The notes under the pieces were generated by a model. The model ran no database searches and was not told where the DNA came from. It saw only the letters and a program-made list of their open reading frames with translations. A stretch of DNA of 49,156 nt from Gemmatimonadota bacterium (lineage in GTDB: Bacteria > Gemmatimonadota > Gemmatimonadetes > Gemmatimonadales > GWC2-71-9). Position 1 is the first letter of the stretch. Each line of letters opens with the position of its first letter. Both the position numbers and the translations under genes were made by a program. Below are positions 16,746-23,671 of the stretch, piece after piece. The DNA lies in contig QHTK01000064.1 in assembly GCA_003220795.1 (NCBI GenBank), positions 1-49,156 on the forward strand, written 5' to 3'.

Positions 16746-18731
16746 TCACGCCGCGGCGCGCAGCACCCGCACCGGGAGAACCATGGCGTTCAGGCCCGCG
16801 AACTGGAGGCGCCGCTGCATCTGGTAGGCGGTCTCGTTGTGCAGGATACGGTGCACCCAGGTTTCCTCTTCGAACACCAGCCTCCCGAGGAAGAAGACCG
16901 AGTGCGGGAATGCCTGCGCGATCCGCTTACACAGCTCCACGCCTTCGGCCACAACCTCGGTACCGACCGTCATACGCCATTCCGCGGCCAGCCTAAGCGC
17001 ACGCGCGGTCGCGACGTAGCGCGCCAGCACCGCTTGCGTCTGTGCGCGGACCTCTTCGACCTCCTCTACGTTTTTAAACGTCGCCGAGTCGATCACGCCA
17101 ACGGATGCGAACACGAAGTTCTCGAAGACGTTTGGGAACAGCCGTTGGATCGACAACAGGCAGTGGGCGCCCAGGCCTTCGTACGAGCCGACCAGCAGCA
17201 CGGCCGTCCGCGCCTTGGGGTCGAGCGACGGCGCGGTACCCAGCTCGTGCGTCGGCAGCGCCGGCAGGATGGCGTCGAGTCGCTGGAGATTGGCCTGCAC
17301 GCTCCGATAGTGCCGGCGGATCGCGAAGCACAACCCGATCAGCCCTGCAGTGAGCACCAGCGTGAGCCAGCCGCCTTCGGCGAACTTTTCGTACACCGTG
17401 ACGATGAGAATCGTGGTGCACAGCACCAACCCCGCGAGGTGTACCGCGATCTGCTTACGCCAGTCGCGCTGCTGCTTGCGTCGTCGCACCCAGAAGCGGC
17501 ACATCGAAAGCTCGGTGAGCGAGAAGGTGAGAAATACATTGATCGAGTACATCACCACGAGTCGGTCGACCGCGCCGCGGGTGTACCACAGCGCGAGCAG
17601 CGCCGCTCCGCTCATGAGCAGCACGCCGTTCTGCATCGTCAGGCGGTCGGACAGCTGGGCGAAGCGGTGTGGGAGCCAGGAGTCCGTCGACATGTTCGCC
17701 ATGACCCGAGGGCCGTCGATGAAGCCGGCCTGTGCCGCGACGAAGAGCAGGCACGCTTCGGACGCGAGCGTGACGAGGACGAACTGGGCCCCGACGGCCC
17801 AGCTTCCGACACGGAAGTCGCCGGCGAACTGGTTGGCCAGGACGGCGTTCATGGTGCGCCCCGCTTCCGGCGTGGCGTGTACCAGGAGATAAGCGAGCAT
17901 GATCCCACTGGCGGTGAGCGCGAGTGAGACGGCCATCAACAGCATGGTCCGCTTTCCGGTCTGGACTTTGGGCTCCCGCATGATGCTGAGGCCGTTGGAG
18001 ACGGCCTCGATCCCCGTATAGGTGCCGCCGCCGAGCGAGTACGCCCGCATGAAGAGCGCGAGCATCCCGGCGAGGCCGAGACCGAGGGGCGGCGGGCGCA
18101 GCCCCTGAGCGAAGCCGACGTGAATCTCCCGCAGCACCGAGGGGATTTCGTGACTGCGACTCGCCATCGTGCCGAGAATCAGGATGGCGTGCGTGACCAC
18201 GAAGGTCAGGAAGACGGGGGCGAGAATCGCGACCGACTCCTTCACCCCGCGGAGATTCAACAGGGTCAGCACGCCGATCGCGGCGGCCGCCACGGCGAGT
18301 TTCCAGCCCTGCCACGCGGGCGGCAGGAAGCTGAACACCGCATCGACGCCGGCCGCGATCGAAATCGCGATGGTGAGCACGTAGTCGACGATCAGCGCCG
18401 AGCCCGACACGACCCCGGCGGTCCGGCCGAGCAGTCGGGTGGCCACGACGTAGCCGCCACCACCGAATGGGAAGTGCTCGATTATCCGGCTGTAGGCGTA
18501 GGAGATGATGAAGACGGTGAGCGCGATGGCGCCCGCCATCGCGACGGCGAGGTACCCGTGCGGGCCGAGCGCCTTGAAGGCTTCCTCGGGCCCGTACGCC
18601 GATGAAGACAAACCGTCGGCGCCCAGCCCGACCCACGCCAGGAACGCGGCGAGCGAGACCTTGTGAAACACGCCGGGATCCAGGACATCCCGGGGACGGC
18701 CCAGCAGTACGCGCTTGAACCCGGACAGCAT
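16746..18731 (-). CDS. kimA: KimA/YdaO-type potassium importer (APC superfamily)
   Basis: The 661-residue product has about twelve transmembrane helices (to residue ~455) and a cytosolic C-terminal domain. Sequence blocks match what I know of Bacillus KimA: GADGLSSSAYGPEEAF in helix 1, FGGGGYVVATRLLG, and SALIVDYVLTIAISIAAG and TGIEAVSNG further on. The Asp, Tyr, Thr and Ser residues that KimA uses for potassium are present in these blocks. KimA imports potassium with protons and is inhibited by c-di-AMP. The 5' region carries a ydaO c-di-AMP riboswitch, which strongly supports this over a general amino acid permease. A GAGGAGGA ribosome site lies three bases before ATG 18731, right behind the riboswitch. 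Confidence 0.85.
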   Translation of the reverse strand: MLSGFKRVLLGRPRDVLDPGVFHKVSLAAFLAWVGLGADGLSSSAYGPEEAFKALGPHGYLAVAMAGAIALTVFIISYAYSRIIEHFPFGGGGYVVATRLLGRTAGVVSGSALIVDYVLTIAISIAAGVDAVFSFLPPAWQGWKLAVAAAAIGVLTLLNLRGVKESVAILAPVFLTFVVTHAILILGTMASRSHEIPSVLREIHVGFAQGLRPPPLGLGLAGMLALFMRAYSLGGGTYTGIEAVSNGLSIMREPKVQTGKRTMLLMAVSLALTASGIMLAYLLVHATPEAGRTMNAVLANQFAGDFRVGSWAVGAQFVLVTLASEACLLFVAAQAGFIDGPRVMANMSTDSWLPHRFAQLSDRLTMQNGVLLMSGAALLALWYTRGAVDRLVVMYSINVFLTFSLTELSMCRFWVRRRKQQRDWRKQIAVHLAGLVLCTTILIVTVYEKFAEGGWLTLVLTAGLIGLCFAIRRHYRSVQANLQRLDAILPALPTHELGTAPSLDPKARTAVLLVGSYEGLGAHCLLSIQRLFPNVFENFVFASVGVIDSATFKNVEEVEEVRAQTQAVLARYVATARALRLAAEWRMTVGTEVVAEGVELCKRIAQAFPHSVFFLGRLVFEEETWVHRILHNETAYQMQRRLQFAGLNAMVLPVRVLRAAA

Positions 18732-18744
18732 CGTTCCTCCTCGA

Positions 18745-18870
18745 TGCCGACGGGGTTAGCTGACGGGCTCGGGCCGAAGAGTGCCCTACGCCAGGATTGG
18801 CGATGCGCCCCGGTGAAGTGGGTCCCCCGTTCCCGCTCTAGCGGGATTAGGCAGCGGGGCCAATCCTAGT
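18745..18870 (-). promoter_or_regulatory. c-di-AMP riboswitch (ydaO-yuaA class) controlling the potassium importer
   Basis: Read on the minus strand, the leader contains the hallmark blocks of this class in order: CTGCCTAATCCCGC, a hairpin (CCCGCTAGAGCGGG), AACGGGGGACCCA, CCGGGGCGCATC, GTAGGGCACTCTTCGGCCC and finally GAGCCCGTCAGCTAACCCC then GTCGGC. The last block is the near-invariant 3' part of the ydaO aptamer. The aptamer ends only a few bases before the ribosome site of the importer. No terminator hairpin with a T tract lies between them, so control is likely at translation or by Rho. c-di-AMP binding normally turns expression off. The exact 5' edge is approximate. Confidence 0.92.
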
Positions 18871-18959
18871 GGAGCGGTAGACCCCGCACAATGGGTGTGC
18901 CGGGGGTGTGCCGGCGCGGTGTTACGGATTGCACCGGCGTTGCGCTCTCCGGTGATTAC

Positions 18960-18972
18960 TTGACTTTGTCAA
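18960..18972. promoter_or_regulatory. Perfect inverted repeat, candidate MarR-type operator
   Basis: TTGACTTTGTCAA is a perfect 5-bp inverted repeat with a 3-base centre, 32 bases upstream of a gene whose product starts with a MarR-like winged helix. Its left arm also resembles a -35 hexamer (TTGACT). MarR regulators often bind such repeats over their own promoter. Confidence 0.5.
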
Positions 18973-19004
18973 ACAATGAGCGGACGTTGAGGTACCGCCT
19001 TTCG

Positions 19005-19952
19005 ATGGGGGTCGTTCTGGCCCGGACCGCTTCCTCGCAGCGCGTCGCCGCCGTGCGCCGCTTCAATCGGTTCTATACCCGGCAGATCGGGCTCCTGCGG
19101 GAGACGTTGCTCGAGAGTCCCTTCTCGCTCACCGAGGCCCGCGTCCTGTACGAGCTCGGCACCCAAGCGCCCACCCACGCGACCGCGCTGGGGCAGGAGC
19201 TGGGCTTGGATGCCGGCTACCTGAGCCGCATCCTGCGGGGGTTCGAGCAGCGTGGGCTGCTCGCGCGGACGCCCTCCAGGACCGATGGCCGGCAAAGTGT
19301 CCTCGCGTTGACGCCCCAGGGGCGCAAAGCCTTCGCCCGGCTCGACGGCGCGTCGCGCCACGAGATCGGGATCTTGCTCGAGCAGCTGCCGGCAACTCAC
19401 CAACAGCGCCTCGTCGTCTCAATGCACACGATCGAACAGCTGCTCGGCGCGCCGCCGCCATCCCGGCGCGAGCCCGCGTATCACGTGCGGCGCCACCGGC
19501 CTGGCGACATGGGCTGGGTGGTGCATCGCCACGGCGTGCTGTACGCCAGGGAATACGGGTGGGATGCGCGGTTCGAGGCGCTGGTCGCCGAGATCGTCGC
19601 CAAGTTCATCAAGCGGTATGACCCCAAGCGAGAGCGCTGCTGGATCGCGGAGCTGGAGGGCGAAATCGTCGGCTCGGTCTTCCTCGTCCAACGGTCGAGC
19701 CGCGTGGCCCAGCTGCGCCTGCTTCTGGTCGAGCCGTCCGCGCGTGGTCTGGGGATCGGAGCGCGCCTGGTGCGCGAATGCGTCGGCTTCGCCCGCCGCG
19801 TAGGGTATCGGAAGATCATGCTCTGGACCAACGACGTGCTCCACGCGGCCCGCCACATCTACGAGAAGGCCGGCTTTCACCTGGTGCGCGAGGAGCGCCA
19901 CCACAGCTTCGGGCACGATCTCGTGGGCCAGACGTGGGAGCGGACGTTATGA
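19005..19952 (+). CDS. MarR-type winged helix fused to GNAT acetyltransferase
   Basis: ATG 19005 starts a 315-residue protein. Residues about 10-150 form a MarR-like winged helix (FNRFYTRQIGLLRETLLESP, LTEARVLYELGTQ, LDAGYLSRILRGFEQRGLLA, wing SRTDGRQSVLALTPQGR). Residues about 165-312 form a GNAT domain with acetyl-CoA motif LLVEPSARGLGIGARLV and C-terminal HIYEKAGFHLVREERH. This fusion family is known: members bind DNA or acetylate small molecules, but few substrates are known. The stop overlaps the ATG of the downstream methyltransferase (ATGA), so both are made together. A perfect inverted repeat upstream suggests autoregulation. An in-frame GTG further upstream (18903) is unlikely because the encoded extension has no resemblance to the fold. 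Confidence 0.9.
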   Translation: MGVVLARTASSQRVAAVRRFNRFYTRQIGLLRETLLESPFSLTEARVLYELGTQAPTHATALGQELGLDAGYLSRILRGFEQRGLLARTPSRTDGRQSVLALTPQGRKAFARLDGASRHEIGILLEQLPATHQQRLVVSMHTIEQLLGAPPPSRREPAYHVRRHRPGDMGWVVHRHGVLYAREYGWDARFEALVAEIVAKFIKRYDPKRERCWIAELEGEIVGSVFLVQRSSRVAQLRLLLVEPSARGLGIGARLVRECVGFARRVGYRKIMLWTNDVLHAARHIYEKAGFHLVREERHHSFGHDLVGQTWERTL

Positions 19953-20704
19953 CGGATCGCGACGGCTTCAAGGATCACTTCTCGGCTACGGCGGCTGCCT
20001 ACGCGGCGCATCGGCCGACCTATCCCGCGGCTCTGACCGATTTCCTTGGCGAAATTGCTCCCCCAGCGAACCTCGCCTGGGATGCGGGCTGCGGGTCCGG
20101 CCAGCTCTCCGTGCTGCTGGCGGATCGCTTTTCCCGCGTGATCGCCACCGACGCCAGCACCGAGCAGATCGCCCACGCGACGCCTCGTCCGCACGTGGCG
20201 TACGTGGTCGCTCGGGCCGAGGCGTGCGCTCTCGCCGACGGCACCGTGGACGTGGCGGTGGCGGCGCAGGCGGCACACTGGTTCGACCTGCCGGCTTATT
20301 ACGCGGAGGTGTGGCGGGTGGGACGGCCCGGCGGGGTCGTCGCCCTCGTGACCTATGGGCTGGTGCGGGTCGATCACGTCGTCGATCCGGTCATCGACCG
20401 CTTCTACTCGCAGGTCCTGGGCCCGTATTGGCCGCCCGAGCGCCGCCACGTGGACGACGGCTATCGGTCGCTGCCGTTTCCGTTCGAGGAGATCCAGGTG
20501 CCCGGCCTCGCGATGCGGGCCAGCTGGACGCGTTCGGATCTGATCGGCTACGTGGAGACGTGGTCGGCGGTATGGGGGCTGGAGCGGGCCGCGGGACCGG
20601 CACCGCTCGAGGCGTTCCGGCGCGAGCTTGCTCACGCCTGGGGCGCCGGCGCAGCACATCGACCCGTCCGCTGGACGCTCTCGCTGCGCGTTGGCCGGCT
20701 GTAA
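19949..20704 (+). CDS. Class I SAM-dependent methyltransferase
   Basis: The start at 19949 overlaps the preceding stop by four bases. The 251-residue protein begins DHFSATAAAYAAHRPTYP, typical of the UbiE/YafE-like Methyltransf_11 group. It has motif I WDAGCGSGQLSVLLA, an acidic residue after strand 2 (ATDASTEQI), motif ARAEACALADGTVDVAVAAQ and HWFDLPAYYAEVWRVGRPGG. The C-terminal part carries substrate-side helices. The acceptor molecule is unknown. Its tight coupling to the MarR-GNAT gene suggests the two enzymes modify the same class of small molecule, perhaps a toxic compound sensed by the winged helix; this is inference. Confidence 0.92.
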   Translation: MTDRDGFKDHFSATAAAYAAHRPTYPAALTDFLGEIAPPANLAWDAGCGSGQLSVLLADRFSRVIATDASTEQIAHATPRPHVAYVVARAEACALADGTVDVAVAAQAAHWFDLPAYYAEVWRVGRPGGVVALVTYGLVRVDHVVDPVIDRFYSQVLGPYWPPERRHVDDGYRSLPFPFEEIQVPGLAMRASWTRSDLIGYVETWSAVWGLERAAGPAPLEAFRRELAHAWGAGAAHRPVRWTLSLRVGRL

Positions 20705-20743
20705 GGCGGTCACCCGGGCTGGACCAACTGCCTTCTCCGACCC

Positions 20744-20749
20744 TACCTT
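20744..20749 (+). promoter_or_regulatory. Candidate -10 box of the histidine kinase gene (leaderless)
   Basis: TACCTT lies seven bases before the GTG at 20757, and no ribosome site is present. The arrangement matches the TANNNT plus leaderless pattern seen at other genes in the window. Confidence 0.45.
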
Positions 20750-20756
20750 TGCAGCT

Positions 20757-23042
20757 GTGAGCCCCCGTAAGCGCACCACTCCGCACTTCGCGACTCCCGA
20801 CCTCGCGGCCCCGTTCCGCACGAGCGAGGATCTGTTCCGCTTGATGGTGGAGAACGTCAAGGACTACGCGATCTTCATGCTCGACGTGGGCGGAAGGGTG
20901 GCGACGTGGAACGCCGGGGCCGAGCGGATCAAGGGCTATTCGGCCAAGGAGATCATCGGACAGCACTTCTCCCGCTTCTATCCACCGGAGGACGTGCAGG
21001 CCCGCAAGCCGGAACGCGAGCTGCAGGTGGCCGCGGCGGAGGGGCACTGGGCGGACGAGGGATGGCGTGTTCGCAAGGATGGGTCTCGCTTCTGGGCGAG
21101 CGTGGCCATCACCGCCCTGCGCAACCCCGACGGCGAGCTGCTCGGCTACGGGAAGGTCACCCGCGACGTCACCCAGCGGCACGAGATGGAGCGGGCGCTG
21201 CGCCAGACGGAACAACGGTTCCGATTGATCGTGGAGGGCGCGAAGGAGTACGCGCTGCTCATGCTCGATCCGGAAGGACGCGTGGTCAGCTGGAACGCGG
21301 GAGCCGAGCGGCTCAAGGGGTACCGCGCCGAAGAGATTGTGGGACAGCACCATTCTCGGTTTTATCCGCCCGAGGACGTGCGGGCGGGCAAACCGGAACG
21401 GGCGCTGCAGCAGGCCTTGGCCGAGGGACAGTGGGAGGACGAGGGGTGGCGGGTCCGCAAGGACGGCTCCCGCTTCTGGGCGAACGTGATTATCACGCCC
21501 CTGCACGATGCCGAGGGAACGCCACTCGGCTTCGCCAAGCTCACCCGCGATCTGACCGAGCGGCGCCGGGCCGATGCCGTCCACCGGCAGAACGAAGAGC
21601 GACTTCGTCTGATGGTGGACAGCGTGAAGGATTTCGCCATCATCATGCTCGATAGCGAGGGGCGGGTCATCCGCTGGAACGCCGGGGCCGAACGGACCCA
21701 CGGCTATCGTGGGGAGGAGATTCTCGGCCGGCACTTCTCCCGCTTCTATCCCCCGGAGGACGTGGCCCAGGGAAAGCCGGAGTGGGAGCTCGAGCGGGCG
21801 GTCAGAGATGGCCAGCTCGAAGACGAAGGCTGGCGGCTGCGCAAGGACGGCTCGCGCTTCTGGGCCAACGTGGTGATCACGCCGATTCGCGACGCGCAGC
21901 GGGTGCTGGTGGGCTTCGCGAAGGTGACGCGCGACGCGACCGAGCGCCGGCGGGCCGAAGCGGAGATCCGTCGCCAGAAGGGTTTCACCGAGCAGCTGAT
22001 CAACAGCAGCACCGACGGAATCCTCGCCTTCGACCGGGAGTGCCGCTACACGCTGTGGAGCGAGGGGATGGCGCGGATCAGCGGCGTGAAGGCCGAGGAA
22101 GTCATAGGGCGTCCGGCGCTGGACGTGTTTCCGTTCTTCAAGGACACCGGTGAGGACAAGCACTACATCGCGGCGCTGGAAGGCCGGATGGTGATAGCGG
22201 ACGGCGGCCGCTACAGCGCGCGCGAGCCCGCCGCCCACGTCGTGCTCGAAGCACAGTACTCGCCGCTGGTCGGCGACAGCGGACAAATCGTGGGCGGCCT
22301 GGCCATCGTACGCGACGTCACGGAGCGCAAGCGGGTTGAGGAAGAGCTCGCCCGATCCAATGCCGAGCTCGAGAAATTCAGCTACTCCGTGTCGCACGAC
22401 CTACGCGCGCCGTTACGCGCCATCGACGGCTTCGCCCGGGCGCTGCACGAGGATTATGGGTCGGTGCTCAACGGCGACGGCCAGCGCATGATCGGCGTGA
22501 TCCGCGACAACGCGCAACGCATGGGTCAGCTGATCGACGCGCTCCTCAACTTCTCCCGCGCCGGCCGGCAGCAGCTGGTCACTACGTCCGTGGATCTCAC
22601 CGCGCTGGCGCAGTCGGTGGTGGACGAGCTGCGGCGCACCGCGGGGGGCGTCGCCGTGGAGGTCACGGTACAACCTTTGCCCCCGACCACGGGAGACGCA
22701 ACGCTGCTGCGCCAGGTGTTGGTCAACTTGATCGGCAACGCTTTCAAGTTCAGCCGCAATCGCTCGCATCCGCGGGTGGACATCGCCGCGCGCCGGGAAG
22801 GCGACGCCGTCATCTACTACGTGAAGGACAACGGCGCCGGGTTCGATATGCGCTACAAGGACAAGCTGTTCGGTGTGTTCCAACGGTTGCACCACGTAGA
22901 GGAGTTCGAGGGGACGGGCGTGGGGCTCGCCCTCGCCCAGCGCATCATCGACCGCCACGGCGGGCGGATCTGGGCGGAAGGGAAGCCGAACGAGGGCGCG
23001 ACGTTCTACTTCACCCTTCCCTCGGCGCCGCCCAGCGCCTAG
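20757..23042 (+). CDS. Multi-PAS sensor histidine kinase
   Basis: GTG 20757 is preferred over upstream starts, which lie in the preceding gene's frame-shifted 3' end. The 761-residue protein has no transmembrane helix, so it is a cytosolic sensor. Residues 27-154, 155-282 and 283-410 are three tandem PAS-PAC repeats of exactly 128 residues each (shared blocks: WNAGAER, SRFYPPEDV, DEGWR.RKDGSRFWA). A fourth, divergent PAS (about 411-530) follows. Next comes a HisKA domain with phospho-acceptor His547 in YSVSHDLRAPLRAIDGF and an HATPase with N box NLIGNAFKFSRN, G1 DNGAGFDM and G2 GTGVGLALAQRII. It resembles bacteriophytochrome-type kinases. No partner regulator is adjacent. The ligands or cofactors of the PAS domains are unknown. 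Confidence 0.95.
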   Translation: MSPRKRTTPHFATPDLAAPFRTSEDLFRLMVENVKDYAIFMLDVGGRVATWNAGAERIKGYSAKEIIGQHFSRFYPPEDVQARKPERELQVAAAEGHWADEGWRVRKDGSRFWASVAITALRNPDGELLGYGKVTRDVTQRHEMERALRQTEQRFRLIVEGAKEYALLMLDPEGRVVSWNAGAERLKGYRAEEIVGQHHSRFYPPEDVRAGKPERALQQALAEGQWEDEGWRVRKDGSRFWANVIITPLHDAEGTPLGFAKLTRDLTERRRADAVHRQNEERLRLMVDSVKDFAIIMLDSEGRVIRWNAGAERTHGYRGEEILGRHFSRFYPPEDVAQGKPEWELERAVRDGQLEDEGWRLRKDGSRFWANVVITPIRDAQRVLVGFAKVTRDATERRRAEAEIRRQKGFTEQLINSSTDGILAFDRECRYTLWSEGMARISGVKAEEVIGRPALDVFPFFKDTGEDKHYIAALEGRMVIADGGRYSAREPAAHVVLEAQYSPLVGDSGQIVGGLAIVRDVTERKRVEEELARSNAELEKFSYSVSHDLRAPLRAIDGFARALHEDYGSVLNGDGQRMIGVIRDNAQRMGQLIDALLNFSRAGRQQLVTTSVDLTALAQSVVDELRRTAGGVAVEVTVQPLPPTTGDATLLRQVLVNLIGNAFKFSRNRSHPRVDIAARREGDAVIYYVKDNGAGFDMRYKDKLFGVFQRLHHVEEFEGTGVGLALAQRIIDRHGGRIWAEGKPNEGATFYFTLPSAPPSA

Positions 23043-23052
23043 TTTCTTTGCC

Positions 23053-23209
23053 GTGAGCCTGCGCCACGCGTACTCGACCCGATTTTCGTTTTACCGCTTC
23101 AGCGGGGTTTCCCGGGAGCGGTGGGCGCGCGCGTGTGTGATCAGCTGACGTAGGCTCAGGTCACCCGAGGTCGTCCCGGCTCCCGAAACATTCGGGGGCC
23201 TTTTTTTTT
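23053..23209 (+). promoter_or_regulatory. Candidate Phe/Tyr attenuator leader of the chorismate mutase gene
   Basis: A short frame from GTG 23053 to TGA 23148 encodes 31 residues with five aromatics in ten positions (YSTRFSFYRF, codons 7-16) plus a later Trp. Four pairing segments are arranged as in amino acid attenuators. Segment 1 ACCGCT (23093-23098) lies in the last aromatic codons and can pair with AGCGGT (23117-23122). The overlapping segment 2 CGGGAGC (23113-23119) can instead pair with GCTCCCG (23179-23185), which is the 5' arm of the terminator. A further 7-bp pairing links 23054-23060 to 23152-23158. No good ribosome site precedes the GTG; this is a weakness. Confidence 0.5.
23178..23209 (+). 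terminator. Strong intrinsic terminator upstream of chorismate mutase
   Basis: A 10-bp stem (GGCTCCCGAA with TTCGGGGGCC, one T-G pair) closes a three-base loop and is followed by nine T. It ends 31 bases before ATG 23240. It may terminate the histidine kinase transcript, act as an attenuator for chorismate mutase, or both. Confidence 0.93.
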
Positions 23210-23239
23210 GTTGTCGTCCGATCACGACGGAGGCAAGGC

Positions 23240-23497
23240 ATGATCGAGCGCTGGCGGGAGGACATCGATCACTTGGACCGAGTGCTGGTGCGCCTGCTGA
23301 ACCTGCGGGCGCGGCTCGTCCTCAGAATCGCCCGGTCGAAACGCGCCGCCGGATTGTCGGTGCGCGCGCCGGCCCGGGAGCGCGAGGTGCTCAGAGATGT
23401 AGTGGACGCGAACCCCGGCCCGCTTGCCGAGTCCGCCGTTCTGGCGGTCTTCCGCCTCATTATCCGGGAATCCCGCCGCCTGGAGGAGGACATGTGA
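23240..23497 (+). CDS. Chorismate mutase, AroQ (helical) class
   Basis: An ideal GGAGG precedes ATG 23240. The 85-residue protein is a single all-helical chorismate mutase domain: RWREDIDHLDRVLVRLLNLR in helix 1, ARLVLRIARSKRAAG with the conserved Arg and Lys, a loop with REREVL, and the final helix VFRLIIRESRRLEED. The enzyme turns chorismate into prephenate, the branch point to Phe and Tyr, and normally forms an intertwined dimer in the cytosol. No other aromatic pathway gene is next to it, so it is transcribed alone or from the upstream leader, whose Phe/Tyr-rich frame and terminator suggest feedback by charged tRNA. Confidence 0.9.
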   Translation: MIERWREDIDHLDRVLVRLLNLRARLVLRIARSKRAAGLSVRAPAREREVLRDVVDANPGPLAESAVLAVFRLIIRESRRLEEDM

Positions 23498-23545
23498 CCC
23501 AACGCGACGTGAGCCCCAGCCACCCAAGTGCTCAGCCGGGACGTG

Positions 23546-23551
23546 TATACT
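23546..23551 (+). promoter_or_regulatory. Candidate -10 box upstream of DUF1111 lipoprotein
   Basis: TATACT (5 of 6 consensus bases) lies in the 174-base gap after chorismate mutase, about 120 bases before ATG 23672. No clear -35 hexamer is present. The rest of the gap shows nothing else I can name. Confidence 0.3.
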
Positions 23552-23671
23552 GGAGGCGCGCCCTGGGCGAACTGTTTTCATGCGTGAGCCAGTTTCGCCG
23601 CCCTAGGGTCCGTTTCCCGCCCGATTCGAGACCGCGAGATCGTGGCGCACGGCTAGTGCACGGGAGGTCTC

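Noticed and set aside
16746..18731. General amino acid permease
   Set aside because: The KimA-like binding residues, the length with a cytosolic C-terminal domain, and the c-di-AMP riboswitch favour a potassium importer.
20391..22397. 668-codon minus-strand frame opposite the histidine kinase gene
   Set aside because: High GC leaves antisense frames open. The encoded sequence has no domain and mirrors the PAS repeats on the other strand.
23043..23240. T-box, SAM or second ydaO riboswitch upstream of chorismate mutase
   Set aside because: CAGCTGACGTAGGC faintly recalls the 3' part of the ydaO aptamer, but the AACGGGGGACCCA block and the rest are absent. No T-box GGTGG bulge motif or SAM core is present.
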